From Hydrocarboniphaga daqingensis (GTDB taxonomy: Bacteria > Pseudomonadota > Gammaproteobacteria > Nevskiales > Nevskiaceae): 64,000 nucleotides of DNA. Under the pieces are notes generated by a model. That model was not told the origin of the DNA, made no database searches, and saw only the letters and a program-made list of their open reading frames with translations. Positions 53,029 through 63,961 of this stretch are shown here, one piece after another. The position numbers and the translations under genes are program-made. Location: NCBI RefSeq assembly GCF_900129825.1, contig NZ_FQWZ01000008.1, positions 1 through 64,000 on the forward strand, in the 5' to 3' direction. Position 1 is the first letter of the stretch, and each line of letters starts with the position of its first letter.

Positions 53029-53540
53029 ACGTCGCCCGTCCGCTAACGAGCCTGATGCTCGCCGTGAGCCTGAGCGCCTGTGCGATCGGTGAAGTCGGTC
53101 CCGGCGAGCCGCGACCCGGCGCTCCGTTCGTCGCTGCCACGGCCGACGCCGGTCCCGCGTATGCACCGGGTGGCGTCGACAGCACGGCGCGCAAGAGTCT
53201 GGCGGCCGGCGATGTCGCCGGTGCCGAGGCCGGCTTCGGCCAGGCGGTCAGCGTCAATCCGTTTGATCCGATCGCCTTGAACAACCTGGCCGTGGCCAAG
53301 ACCGAGGCCGGGCAGTTCCACGAAGCGCTGGAGCTGTTGCAGCGTGCCGAGCGCTTGGCACCGCAGAACACCGAGGTCGCCGCCAATCTCGCCCGACTGC
53401 GCAGCTGGAACCAGAATTACGCGATGCAGGACGGTCGCACGCTCGGCTCGACCGACACTGTTGGTGGCCTGGTTGAGTTCAAGAACCTGCCGCCGCCGCC
53501 GCCGGCGTTGTGGGATACGCGAACCAGCGCCGAAAAGTAG
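53025..53540 (+). CDS. TPR lipoprotein at the end of the cellulose operon
   Basis: The protein has 171 aa. The signal sequence has a lipobox (MLAVSLSAC, Cys19). After a flexible stretch come two TPR units (ARKSLAAGDVAGAEAGFGQAVSVNPFDPIALNNLAVAKTEAGQFHEALELLQRAERLAPQNTEVAANLARL). The tail has FKNLPPPPPALWD. Its ATG overlaps the bcsC stop (ATGA), so it is made together with BcsC and is probably a periplasmic or outer-membrane partner of the secretion complex. It is not one of the standard Bcs subunits; I do not know an experimentally described homologue. The 236 bases after it, up to nadC, contain no gene or clear terminator. Confidence 0.8.
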   Translation: MNVARPLTSLMLAVSLSACAIGEVGPGEPRPGAPFVAATADAGPAYAPGGVDSTARKSLAAGDVAGAEAGFGQAVSVNPFDPIALNNLAVAKTEAGQFHEALELLQRAERLAPQNTEVAANLARLRSWNQNYAMQDGRTLGSTDTVGGLVEFKNLPPPPPALWDTRTSAEK

Positions 53541-53776
53541 CGCCGGCAATAGCGCGTCGCCGCCTCGATTGAGCGGCTGAGGTAACGGATCTCGCGAGCG
53601 ACGCGTCCGTCACGGCCCTGGTGAAGGCCGCCTGTTAGACCGAGCGTCGGCCTTACGAGAACGCGCCACGATCAAGCAGGACGCTCGGCACGTGATCGAT
53701 CAGCGGCCCGAGGATTCAACTCGGGAGGTGTGATCGAGGTGGCGCGGCGCCCCGATGCCGGCGACCGTGCCTGGTT

Positions 53777-54637
53777 CTAGTCTTCGAAGCGCATCGACAA
53801 ATCGACCGCCCGCAGGTGCTTGGTTAGGCTGCCGATCGCGATCCGGTCGACGCCGGCTTCGGCATAGGGACGCAGGTTCTGCAGCGTCGCGCCGCCGGAG
53901 TATTCGATCAGCGTCACGCCGCCGGCCGCGCGATGCGCGCGGGTCAGCCGTACCGCCTCGCGCAACATGTCGTGGTCAAAGTCGTCGACCAGCAACAGAT
54001 CGACGTTCTCGGCGATCGCGATCCGGGCTTCGTCCAGCGTCTCGGCTTCGGTCATCAGCGGCACACCGGCATTTAGCGCGCGCGCTTGGGCGATGGCCGC
54101 CGCGATGCCGCCGGCCGCCGCGATGTGGTTTTCCTTGATCAGAATGCCGTCATACAAGCCGATGCGGTGGTTGTGGCCACCGCCGCACAGCACCGCGTAC
54201 TTCTGCGCGCGGCGCAGGCCGGGCAGGGTTTTGCGCGTGTCGACGATGCGCGCACCCGTGCCGGCCACAGCGTCGACGTAGGCACTGACCGTGGTCGCGG
54301 TGCCCGACAGCGTCTGCAGAAAGTTCAGCGCGCTGCGCTCGCCGGTCAGCAGCGCACGTGCGGGGCCGTGCAGCGTGAACAGGCGCTGGTCGGCGACGAC
54401 GCGATCGCCCTCGTCGACCTGCCATTGGATCTGTACGCGCGGGTCGACTTGGCGAAACACTTCGTCGACCCAGGCGCGACCGCAGATCACGGCGGGTTCG
54501 CGCGCAATGACGCGGGCGCGGCCCACGGTCTGTTCATCAACCAACCTCGCCGTAACGTCGCCACTACCGATGTCTTCGGCCAAGGCGTGCGCGACGCTGT
54601 CGGCGATGCCCTCGGGCAACGGGAACCGGATGCTCAT
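53777..54637 (-). CDS. nadC: Nicotinate-nucleotide pyrophosphorylase (carboxylating)
   Basis: NadC (286 aa) converts quinolinate and PRPP to nicotinate mononucleotide, the last common step of de novo NAD synthesis. [76 protein letters not shown] and [21 protein letters not shown] are the family's PRPP and quinolinate motifs. It starts 15 bases after the argF stop on the same strand and is probably co-transcribed with it. Confidence 0.97.
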   Translation of the reverse strand: MSIRFPLPEGIADSVAHALAEDIGSGDVTARLVDEQTVGRARVIAREPAVICGRAWVDEVFRQVDPRVQIQWQVDEGDRVVADQRLFTLHGPARALLTGERSALNFLQTLSGTATTVSAYVDAVAGTGARIVDTRKTLPGLRRAQKYAVLCGGGHNHRIGLYDGILIKENHIAAAGGIAAAIAQARALNAGVPLMTEAETLDEARIAIAENVDLLLVDDFDHDMLREAVRLTRAHRAAGGVTLIEYSGGATLQNLRPYAEAGVDRIAIGSLTKHLRAVDLSMRFED

Positions 54638-54652
54638 CGGACGCGTCTCCGC

Positions 54653-55549
54653 TCAGGCTGCCAGCAGGAATTCGAGCAGCGCCATCTGCGCCCACAGCCG
54701 GTTCTCGGCTTCGTCGAAGATCACCGACTGAGGTCCGTCGATCACCTCGGCGGCGACTTCTTCGCCGCGATGCGCCGGCAGGCAGTGCATGAACAGCGCA
54801 TCGGGAGCAGCGCGACGCATCAGGGCTGCATCGACCTGATAGTTCGCGAAGTCACGTAGCCGGCGTTGCGTCTCCGCTTCCTGGCCCATGCTGGTCCAGG
54901 TGTCGGTGACGACCAGATCGGCGCCGGCGGCGGCATCGGCCGCGCTACTGCAGATCTGCACTGCCGCGCCAGCAGCAGCCACCAGATCGGTCTTGGGCTC
55001 GTAGCCGACCGGCGTGGCGATGCGCAGCGTGAACCCGAACAGCGTCGCGGCCTGGATAAACGAATGGCAGACATTGTTGCCGTCGCCGATCCAGGCGGCC
55101 GTGCGGCCCGCGATCGTGCCGCGATGCTCGATCCAGGTCTGCATGTCGGCGAGCAACTGACACGGATGATGCAGATCCGACAAGCCGTTGATGACCGGCA
55201 CGCGCGAGTACGCCGCCATTTCGGCCTGGTCGGCCTGTGAATCGTTGCGGATCATGATCGCGCTGCACATCCGCGACAGCACGCGTGCGGTGTCGGCAAT
55301 CGGCTCGTCGCGGCCGAGCTGCGTGACGCCCGAATGCAAAAACAGCGCGTGGCCACCGAAGCGCGCCATGCCCGATTCGAAGCTGACGCGCGTTCGCGTC
55401 GAGTTCTTGCTGAAGATCATCGCCAGCGTCTTGCCGACGAACGGGCGGTAGCCCGGGTCGGGCTGCGCGCGCAGGGCGCTGGCGCGGTGCACCACCGCAA
55501 GCGCTTCGGCAGGGGACAGGTCGGTCAATTGCAGGAAATGGCGCGTCAT
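54653..55549 (-). CDS. argF: Ornithine carbamoyltransferase
   Basis: ArgF (298 aa) makes citrulline from ornithine and carbamoyl phosphate in arginine synthesis. The carbamoyl phosphate motif FSKNSTRTRVSFE, HPCQLLADMQT, and ornithine-binding residues near VVTDTWTSMGQ together with MHCLPAHRGEEV are all present. The HCLP-H form is typical of anabolic OTCases. The start at 55549 (MTRHFLQLTDLS) was preferred over an ATG three codons upstream. No other arginine genes are adjacent. Confidence 0.96.
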   Translation of the reverse strand: MTRHFLQLTDLSPAEALAVVHRASALRAQPDPGYRPFVGKTLAMIFSKNSTRTRVSFESGMARFGGHALFLHSGVTQLGRDEPIADTARVLSRMCSAIMIRNDSQADQAEMAAYSRVPVINGLSDLHHPCQLLADMQTWIEHRGTIAGRTAAWIGDGNNVCHSFIQAATLFGFTLRIATPVGYEPKTDLVAAAGAAVQICSSAADAAAGADLVVTDTWTSMGQEAETQRRLRDFANYQVDAALMRRAAPDALFMHCLPAHRGEEVAAEVIDGPQSVIFDEAENRLWAQMALLEFLLAA

Positions 55550-55593
55550 GGCGATCAAACGGTGGTGTTGCGGCCTCGACTGGGGTCGAGGCT

Positions 55594-55628
55594 GAAAATG
55601 AAACGGGCCGCGCAGTGAGCGCGGCCCG
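55594..55628 (-). terminator. Rho-independent terminator after sodB
   Basis: On the minus strand: a 10-bp stem CGGGCCGCGC / GCGCGGCCCG with a TCACT loop, followed by TTTCATTTTC. It lies about 63 bases past sodB and before argF. Confidence 0.85.
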
Positions 55629-55690
55629 CGGGTGCAAATGGTCGGGTGTCAGTTCAGACGATCACACGCGACCATGGTCAAGCGTGGCGA

Positions 55691-56266
55691 TCAGCCGAGA
55701 TTCTTCTCGACGAAATCCCAGTTGACCAGCGCCCAGAAGTGCTCGACATAGTTCGGGCGCGCGTTGCGGTAGTCGACGTAGTAGGCGTGCTCCCAGACGT
55801 CGCAGGTCAGCAGCGGCGTCTTGCCTTCGGTCAGCGGCGTCTGCGCATTGGACGTGCTGGTGATCGCCAGCGTGCCGTCGGCGTTCTTGACCAGCCAAGC
55901 CCAGCCCGAGCCGAAGGTGCCGATCGCGGTTTCGGTGAACTGCTTCTTGAAGTCTTCGACGCCACCAAATGCCTTGACCAGCGCATCGGTCAGCTTCTTG
56001 CCGGGGGCGCCCTGATTCGGCGTCAGGCAGTTCCAGAAGAACGTGTGGTTCCACACCTGCGCGGCGTTGTTGAAGATCTTGCCCGAGGACTTCTTGACGA
56101 TGTCTTCCAGCGACATGTTCTCGAACTCGGTGCCGGCAATCAGCTTGTTGCCGTTGTCGACGTACGCCTTGTGGTGCTTGCCATAGTGAAATTCGAGCGT
56201 TTCAGCCGACATGTGCGGCTGCAGGGCATCTTTGGCGTAAGGCAGTTCGGGGAGGGTGAGGGCCAT
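55691..56266 (-). CDS. sodB: Iron superoxide dismutase
   Basis: SodB (191 aa) removes superoxide in the cytoplasm. [36 protein letters not shown] starts the protein, and [16 protein letters not shown] supplies metal-binding His. [10 protein letters not shown] and the C-terminal [31 protein letters not shown] supply the remaining Asp and His ligands. The pattern is of the iron type, very close to E. coli SodB. The frame is open 36 codons upstream, but the [11 protein letters not shown] start is the family start. Confidence 0.97.
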   Translation of the reverse strand: MALTLPELPYAKDALQPHMSAETLEFHYGKHHKAYVDNGNKLIAGTEFENMSLEDIVKKSSGKIFNNAAQVWNHTFFWNCLTPNQGAPGKKLTDALVKAFGGVEDFKKQFTETAIGTFGSGWAWLVKNADGTLAITSTSNAQTPLTEGKTPLLTCDVWEHAYYVDYRNARPNYVEHFWALVNWDFVEKNLG

Positions 56267-56538
56267 GTGGGTTCCTTGTCTTGCGGGTGCCGGATATGCC
56301 GGACGGCTGGCTCGATGACGCGGCCATTGGATCGCGTGGGCGGCCAAGATAAGCCGCAGTTCCGACAGATTCAATATTGCCGGCCTGTGCGCGTCGCCAC
56401 CCGAGCGCGGTTTACGCGACTGAGTTTGCGGCGCGGTGACCGTCCGGGGAATGAATCTTGCTGCCTGCCCTGCAGGAAAAACCGGGCCGCGTATAATCCG
56501 CGGCTGCCAAACCGCCCACTCATCACCGGAGGGTGCCC

Positions 56539-56865
56539 ATGGATGCTCTCGAACGCATCAAGAAGCAAGTGACCGACAACCCCATCATCATCTACATGAA
56601 GGGGACGCCCGACTTTCCTCAGTGCGGCTTCTCGGCGCGTACCGTACAGGCGCTCAACGCGTGCGATGTCGAATACGCGTACGTCAACATCTACGAAGAC
56701 GAAGAGATCTACCGCGCGCTGCCCAAGTTCGCCAACTGGCCGACGTTCCCGCAGCTGTACGTCAAGGGTGAGTTGGTCGGTGGCTGCGACATCACGCTCG
56801 ACCTGTATCAGTCCGGCGAGTTGGCCAAGATGCTGCAGGAAGCGGCGACCAAAAAAGCAGCCTGA
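56539..56865 (+). CDS. grxD: Monothiol glutaredoxin (Grx4/GrxD)
   Basis: GrxD (108 aa) has the CGFS active site (Cys29, in [19 protein letters not shown]) and binds a [2Fe-2S] cluster with glutathione for iron-sulfur delivery and iron sensing. [24 protein letters not shown] holds the glutathione-binding cis-Pro and the GG. A GGAGG site lies six bases before ATG at 56539. It is divergent from sodB, so both iron/oxidative stress genes share a 272-base upstream region. Confidence 0.97.
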   Translation: MDALERIKKQVTDNPIIIYMKGTPDFPQCGFSARTVQALNACDVEYAYVNIYEDEEIYRALPKFANWPTFPQLYVKGELVGGCDITLDLYQSGELAKMLQEAATKKAA

Positions 56866-57061
56866 GCCTTCCGGTCTGTGCCGATACGATGCCCGCGCAA
56901 GCGGGCATCGTCGTTTTGGCGGCCTATCCGCTCGACCGTACGCCTGGGTTTTGAATCGTGCTGAGCGGGGCCCGGTGCTACAATCGAGATCGAATCTCGG
57001 CGCGTCCGATTGTCGTCGCGCCATCCTTGCGATGCAGAACAATACGGAGCCCGGATTGGTT

Positions 57062-58831
<1,770 letters not shown>

Positions 58832-58862
58832 GCGTCCGCTGACGCCGTAACGTCGTAATCGA

Positions 58863-58889
58863 GGGGCGGCCCTGAGCCGCCCCTTTTTT
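58863..58889 (+). terminator. Rho-independent terminator after icd
   Basis: GGGGCGGC-CCTGA-GCCGCCCC followed by six Ts, 31 bases after the icd stop. Confidence 0.95.
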
Positions 58890-58910
58890 GTTTCAGCTGG
58901 AGGCTAGCGT

Positions 58911-59672
58911 ATGGGCGTAACGCTGTTGATCGTCGGAGACGAGATCCTGTCCGGCAAGCGCCAGGACCGTCACTTGGCCAAAGTGCGCGAGTTGCTGCAG
59001 GCGCGCGGCATCGAGCTGGCCGAAGTGCGCATCGTCGGCGATGACGAGGAGCGGATCGCGCAAACCGTGTCTCAGCTGCACGCGCGCGGTGATACGGTGC
59101 TGAGCTGCGGCGGCATCGGTGCCACGCCCGACGATCGCACACGACAGGCGGTGGCACGCGCGTTCGGCTTGGCGGTGGTGCGGCATCCGGAAGGCGAGGC
59201 GCTGATCGTCAACGAATACGGCGACAAGGCCTATCCCAACCGGGTGCTGATGGCCGATTTCCCGGCCGGTGCGGCGCTGATCCCGAACCCGGTCAATCGT
59301 GTCGCCGGATTTTCGATCAATGGGGTCTACTGCGTGCCCGGCTTTCCGGAGATGGCGTGGCCGATGCTGGAATGGGTGCTCGACACCCAGTTGCCGCATC
59401 TGCATTCCGCCACGCCGCCGGTCGAGTACAGCTTGCGTGCCACGGGCACCAGCGCGGAGGGCGACCTGCTCGACTTAATGGAGCAAGTACTGCGCGACTT
59501 CCCGGGGGTGTCGCTGTCGAGCCTGCCGTCACGCGGCGATGCTTCCCGGCCGCGCCACATCGAATTCGGCATCAAGGGGCCGGCGGCGATCGCGGCGCCG
59601 GCCTTTGTCTGGTTCCGCCAGCAGCTGGTCGACGGCTATCCGGTCGAGGTTGCCGATCTGCGCGCGCCTTGA
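58911..59672 (+). CDS. CinA N-terminal-like molybdopterin-binding domain protein
   Basis: This 253-aa protein consists of the MoCF/CinA-N domain: LLIVGDEILSGKRQDRHLAKVRELLQARGI, LSCGGIGATPDDRTRQAVARAFG and CVPGFPEMAWPMLEWVLD. It lacks the C-terminal nicotinamide-nucleotide amidase domain of full CinA. Short members of COG1058 are usually called competence/damage-inducible or molybdopterin-binding; some act as ADP-ribose or CoA pyrophosphatases. The true activity here is unknown. It is convergent with pgm. Confidence 0.88.
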   Translation: MGVTLLIVGDEILSGKRQDRHLAKVRELLQARGIELAEVRIVGDDEERIAQTVSQLHARGDTVLSCGGIGATPDDRTRQAVARAFGLAVVRHPEGEALIVNEYGDKAYPNRVLMADFPAGAALIPNPVNRVAGFSINGVYCVPGFPEMAWPMLEWVLDTQLPHLHSATPPVEYSLRATGTSAEGDLLDLMEQVLRDFPGVSLSSLPSRGDASRPRHIEFGIKGPAAIAAPAFVWFRQQLVDGYPVEVADLRAP

Positions 59673-59678
59673 GCGCTG

Positions 59679-61310
59679 TCAGGTCACAACGCTGGGCGCC
59701 TTGCGGCCGGTCAGCTCGCTGATGCGAACCAGTGAGTCGGCGATGTCGGCCAGGGCCGCGAGGGCGTCGCCCGTTGCCCAGCCGAGCCGGTCGGGTGCCG
59801 TTTCGTAGCGCTCGAGATACAAGCGCAGCGTGGCGCCCTGCGTACCGGTGCCGGACAGTCGCACGATGATCCGCGCGGCATCGCCGAACACCACGCGCAA
59901 GCCTTGGTTGCGCGCCTCGCTGCCGTCGACCGGATCGAGATAGCCAAAGGAATCTGCCTGGCTCACGGTCCAGTCGCCGAACTGGCGGCCCACCAGCGCC
60001 GGCAGCGCCGTCGTCAGCGCGGTCATGACCGCGTTGGCGTTGTCCACCGGCAGTTCGTCGTAGTCGTGGCGCGCGTAGTAGTGGCGGCCGTACTGCTTCC
60101 AATGCGCCTCGGCGATCTGCTGGACCGACAGACCGGTAACCGCCAGCACGTTGAGCCAGGCGAGCACGGCCCAGACGCCGTCCTTCTCGCGTACGTGATT
60201 GGAACTGGTGCCGAAGCTTTCCTCACCGCACAGCGTGATGCGGCCGGAGTCGAGCAGGTTGGCAAAGAACTTCCAGCCGGTCGGTGTTTCGTAGCAGTCC
60301 AGTCCACGACCTTGCGCCACCTTGTCCAGCGCCCGACAGGTCGGCATCGACCGCGCCACGCCGGCCAAGCCCTGCCGATAGCCGGGCAGCTTGTCGAGGT
60401 GTGCCGCCAGCATCGCCAGCGAATCGCCGGGCGAGATGAAGATGCCGCGACCGAGAATCATGTTGCGGTCGCCATCGCCGTCGGAGGCGCCGCCCAGATC
60501 CGGCGCTGCCTCGGCGTACATCAGATCAACCAAGGGCTTGGCGTAAATCAGGTTGGGGTCGGGATGGCCGCCGCCGAAATCCTCCAGCGGCGTGGCATTG
60601 ATCACGCTGCTGGCCGGCGCGCCGAGCTGCTCGACGAACAGCCGCTGGGCGTAGGGGCCGGTGACCGCGTGCATCGCGTCGAAGCTGAGCCGGTGGCCCT
60701 TCTTGAACCAGTCACGGATGCGGTCGAAGTCGAACAGGGACTGCATCAGGCGGGCGTACTCGTCGACGCAGTCGACGACCTCGACCGTCATCGTATCGAC
60801 CGTCTGCGTGCCGCGGCGGTCGAGATCGACGTCGACGTTTTCGATGATCCGGTACTTGGTGATCGCCTTGCTGGCCGCGTAGATGCGGTCGGTCAGCGCT
60901 TCGCCGGCCTGACCGCCGCCAAAGATATTGAACTTGATGCCGAAATCGCCGTCTTCACCCGCGGGGTTATGGCTGGCAGTGAAGACAAAGCCGCCGGCGG
61001 CACCGGTCTGGCGGATCAGGTGGCTCGACGCGGGCGTCGACAGAATGCCGCCTTGGCCGACGATCACCTTGGACACGCCGTTGGCGGCGGCCATCGCGAT
61101 GGCCGTCTGGATCGCCGTGCGGTTGTGATAACGCCCGTCGCCGCCCATGACCAGCGTCTTGCCCTTCAGCGAGGGCTCGACGTCGAAGATCGATTGCAGA
61201 AAGTTTTCCAGGTAGTGCGGCTGCTGGAACACCACCACCTTCTTGCGCAGGCCGGCCGTACCGGATTTCTGGTCGGGGTAGGGTTTGGTGGCGATCTCGC
61301 GGACAGACAT
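59679..61310 (-). CDS. pgm: Phosphoglucomutase (alpha-D-glucose type)
   Basis: Pgm (543 aa) interconverts glucose-1- and glucose-6-phosphate. GFVFTASHNPAG holds the phospho-Ser, GGASDGDGDRNMI binds Mg2+, ITLCGEESFGTSSNHVREKDG binds sugar, and IIVRLSGTGTQGATLRLYLE binds phosphate. The start PYPDQKSGTAGLRKKV is of the eukaryote/Agrobacterium-like class. Glucose-1-phosphate leads to UDP-glucose for cellulose and to glycogen for TreXYZ, so this gene supplies both pathways in the window. The frame is open 26 codons upstream; MSVREIATKPYP is the family start. Confidence 0.95.
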   Translation of the reverse strand: MSVREIATKPYPDQKSGTAGLRKKVVVFQQPHYLENFLQSIFDVEPSLKGKTLVMGGDGRYHNRTAIQTAIAMAAANGVSKVIVGQGGILSTPASSHLIRQTGAAGGFVFTASHNPAGEDGDFGIKFNIFGGGQAGEALTDRIYAASKAITKYRIIENVDVDLDRRGTQTVDTMTVEVVDCVDEYARLMQSLFDFDRIRDWFKKGHRLSFDAMHAVTGPYAQRLFVEQLGAPASSVINATPLEDFGGGHPDPNLIYAKPLVDLMYAEAAPDLGGASDGDGDRNMILGRGIFISPGDSLAMLAAHLDKLPGYRQGLAGVARSMPTCRALDKVAQGRGLDCYETPTGWKFFANLLDSGRITLCGEESFGTSSNHVREKDGVWAVLAWLNVLAVTGLSVQQIAEAHWKQYGRHYYARHDYDELPVDNANAVMTALTTALPALVGRQFGDWTVSQADSFGYLDPVDGSEARNQGLRVVFGDAARIIVRLSGTGTQGATLRLYLERYETAPDRLGWATGDALAALADIADSLVRISELTGRKAPSVVT

Positions 61311-61422
61311 GGGCTCTCGATGGACGGACCTTGGGGCCGGGCACTGTAGCCCGTGCCACCGCGCCATTGGAAGCCGCCAAATCAACACTTGAAAGCGACC
61401 GTTGAGGCCTTATAGTCCCGCA

Positions 61423-61944
61423 ATGCCAGTGACTTCCCATCCCGACGCCGGCTCCTTCCACAGCGGAGCCCAGACCCGGCGCCTCGCGCAGCTGCTCGAT
61501 CTGTACGAGCGCAACTATCGGTTGATCGAACGCCTGATTCCGGAGCTCGAGATCCCGTTCGACGAAGCCGTTTCCAAATCGGCCTCGGATTTCCCGCTGC
61601 ACCTGACCGTCCGCGAGCGCGACCGCTATACGGTCACGTTCAAGCTCACCTACGAATTCGTCGATGCCGACGGCGTACGCCGCCAGCCCGACATCTGGGT
61701 GCGGGTGTATCGCGACGCGACGATGGCCGAGGCGCTGGAATGCAGTCATCGCCCGCCTTGGCAGGCCGAAGACGATGCTGATCCGAAGGCCTGGCAGTTC
61801 CTGAACGAGCAGTGGCGCCGCAACCTGATGCTCGGCAAGTGGCTGGAGTATCTGCTGGCCCATGGTCACGGCTTCACGCTGACAGCGCGCCCGCGCCAGC
61901 GGGGAAAAAGCGCCGGCGCCGCTGCGGCCGCGGCCGCCGGCTGA
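61423..61944 (+). CDS. DUF1249 family protein (YqiB-like)
   Basis: This 173-aa cytoplasmic protein belongs to the DUF1249 family: LLDLYERNYRLIERLIPEL at residues 24-42, then DFPLHLTVRERDRYTVTFKLTYEF, PDIWVRVYRDATMAEALEC and LNEQWRRNLMLGKWLEYLLAHGHGF. In E. coli the relative yqiB lies with nudF and cpdA; its function is unknown. The tail is Ala/Arg-rich. Here it is divergent from pgm and convergent with the phosphomannomutase gene. Confidence 0.88.
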   Translation: MPVTSHPDAGSFHSGAQTRRLAQLLDLYERNYRLIERLIPELEIPFDEAVSKSASDFPLHLTVRERDRYTVTFKLTYEFVDADGVRRQPDIWVRVYRDATMAEALECSHRPPWQAEDDADPKAWQFLNEQWRRNLMLGKWLEYLLAHGHGFTLTARPRQRGKSAGAAAAAAAG

Positions 61945-61966
61945 CCGCCGGCGACCGGCATCCGCT

Positions 61967-63322
61967 TTAACCGGCGTCGATCAGCGCCAGGATTTCATCG
62001 GTCCGAGCCTGCATCAGCGCCGCGTCTCCCCGTGACTCGACGTTGAGCCTCAACACCGGCTCGGTATTGGAGCCGCGCAGGTTGAACCGCCAGCGGCCGA
62101 AGTCCAGCGAAATGCCGTCGGTCCGGTCGATCGCGTTGGCCTGGGGCGCGTAGGCCGCTTCGACGCGCGCGATCATCGCCTTGACGTCGGCGACCTTGCG
62201 GTTGATCTCGCCGCTGGCCGGAAACGCCGCCATCCGCTCCTCGACCAGAGCCGACAATGGCTTGCCCGTTTCGCAGATCAGTGCCGCGACCAGCAGCCAC
62301 GGAATGTTGCCGTTGTCGCAGTAAGCGAAGTCGCGGAAATAGTGGTGGGCACTCATCTCGCCGCCGTAGATCGCGTTTTCCAAGCGCATGCGCTCCTTGA
62401 TGAACGCATGGCCGGTCTTGGACATCACCGGCTCGCCACCGACGGCCCGGACCATGTCCACCGTGTTCCAGCTCAGCCTCGGGTCGTGGATGATCTTGCC
62501 GCCCGGTTGCTGGCGCAGCAGCGCGACCGCGAGCAGGCCGACGATGTAATAGCCCTCGATGAAGCGGCCGTGCTCGTCGAATAGAAAGCAGCGGTCGAAA
62601 TCACCATCCCAGGCCACACCGAAGTCGGCGCCATGCGCTTTGACGGCATCGGCAGTCGGCGCGCGCATTTCGGGCAGCAGCGGGTTGGGGATGCCGTTCG
62701 GAAAGTCCCCGTCCGGCGTGTGATGGACCTTGATGAACTCGAACGGCAGCTGGGGTTCGAGCGCATCGACCACCGCGCCGGCCACGCCGTTGCCGGCATT
62801 GACGACGATCTTGAGCGGCTTGAGCTTGGCCACGTCCACATAGCCGAGCAGGTGCCGAACGTAAGCAGGGCGATAGTCGACCGGCGTCATCAGCGGCTCG
62901 CCGACCGGGCAGCGTGCATCCGATGCGGCGACCTGGGCTTCGATTTCGCGAAGGCCGGTGTCGCCGGACACCGGGATCGCGCCACCCCGCACCAGCTTCA
63001 TGCCGTTGTAGTCCATCGGATTGTGGCTGGCGGTGACCTCGATGCCTCCGTCGACCCCCGGCTGCTGCGCGGCCCAATAGACCTCTTCGGTGCCGCACAA
63101 GCCCAGGTCCAGCACTTCGACACCGCGCGCATTGAAGCCGTGCGCCAGCGCCTTGAGCAACGGCAGTGACGAATGACGGATGTCGCGGCCCAGCGCGATG
63201 CGCTTGGGAGCGAAGCGCTCGGCGTAGGCGATGCCGAGACGATACGCAAGATCGGGGTTGAGTTCGTCCGGAACGCGGCCGCGGATGTCGTAGGCTTTGA
63301 AAGCGGGCAGATGCGAGGTCAT
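61967..63322 (-). CDS. Phosphomannomutase/phosphoglucomutase (AlgC/ManB type)
   Basis: This 451-aa enzyme of the alpha-D-phosphohexomutase family moves phosphate between C1 and C6 of mannose or glucose. [15 protein letters not shown] opens the protein. [17 protein letters not shown] holds the phospho-Ser, [15 protein letters not shown] binds metal, [28 protein letters not shown] binds sugar, and [17 protein letters not shown] binds phosphate. The layout is that of Pseudomonas AlgC, which uses both sugars and supports LPS and exopolysaccharide. With pgm it gives the cell two ways to glucose-1-phosphate. Confidence 0.93.
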   Translation of the reverse strand: MTSHLPAFKAYDIRGRVPDELNPDLAYRLGIAYAERFAPKRIALGRDIRHSSLPLLKALAHGFNARGVEVLDLGLCGTEEVYWAAQQPGVDGGIEVTASHNPMDYNGMKLVRGGAIPVSGDTGLREIEAQVAASDARCPVGEPLMTPVDYRPAYVRHLLGYVDVAKLKPLKIVVNAGNGVAGAVVDALEPQLPFEFIKVHHTPDGDFPNGIPNPLLPEMRAPTADAVKAHGADFGVAWDGDFDRCFLFDEHGRFIEGYYIVGLLAVALLRQQPGGKIIHDPRLSWNTVDMVRAVGGEPVMSKTGHAFIKERMRLENAIYGGEMSAHHYFRDFAYCDNGNIPWLLVAALICETGKPLSALVEERMAAFPASGEINRKVADVKAMIARVEAAYAPQANAIDRTDGISLDFGRWRFNLRGSNTEPVLRLNVESRGDAALMQARTDEILALIDAG

Positions 63323-63442
63323 GGTGATGGTGTGGATAGGTTCGGCGCCATGCTATGCGAGCGCGCTACGGCCGGGTACTGTCTCCAGCTTGCGACAGCC
63401 CCGCGCCCGCAGTGGCGCCGACCTCGGTACGGACCCCAATTG

Positions 63443-63961
63443 ATGATCTATCAACTCGATTCCTTGCAGCCGCAATGCCTCGGTGACAACTTCGTTGCCG
63501 ACAGCGCGCAACTGATCGGCAACGTCGTGCTCGAACGCGGCGCCAGTGTCTGGTTCAACGTGGTCATCCGGGCTGACAACGATGAGATTCGCATCGGCGA
63601 GAACAGCAACGTTCAAGACGGTGCGGTGCTGCATACCGATCCCGGTATCAAGCTGCACATCGGCCGCGACGTGACGGTCGGCCATCTGGCCATGCTGCAT
63701 GGTTGCAGCGTTGGCGATGGCTCGCTGATCGGTATGAAATCGGTGCTGCTCAACGGCGCCCGGATCGGGCGTAACTGTTTGGTCGGCGCCAACAGTCTGA
63801 TCACCGAGAACAAGCAGTTTCCCGACGGCGTGATGATTCTCGGCGCACCGGCGAAAGTCGTGCGCGAGCTGACGCCTCAGGAAATCATCGGGCTGCAGGC
63901 GCCGTCGAAGATCTACGTCGCCAACGCGCAGCGCTATCTGAAAGGGCTACGGCCGCTGTAG
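63443..63961 (+). CDS. Gamma-carbonic anhydrase family protein
   Basis: This 172-aa left-handed beta-helix protein of the YrdA/CaiE-like gamma-carbonic anhydrase family has hexapeptide repeats (for example IGNVVLERGASVWFNVVIRAD, IGENSNVQDGAVLHTDPG). The candidate zinc His residues are in AVLHTD and VTVGHLAMLHGC. Trimers bind zinc between subunits; many members show little anhydrase activity. The start ATG at 63443 is the family start (MIYQLDS). It is divergent from the phosphomannomutase gene with 120 bases between. Confidence 0.93.
   Translation: MIYQLDSLQPQCLGDNFVADSAQLIGNVVLERGASVWFNVVIRADNDEIRIGENSNVQDGAVLHTDPGIKLHIGRDVTVGHLAMLHGCSVGDGSLIGMKSVLLNGARIGRNCLVGANSLITENKQFPDGVMILGAPAKVVRELTPQEIIGLQAPSKIYVANAQRYLKGLRPL

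Noticed and set aside
53541-53776. Possible small gene or terminator between the cellulose operon and nadC
   Set aside because: No start with a ribosome-binding site and no hairpin followed by a T-run were found in these 236 bases.
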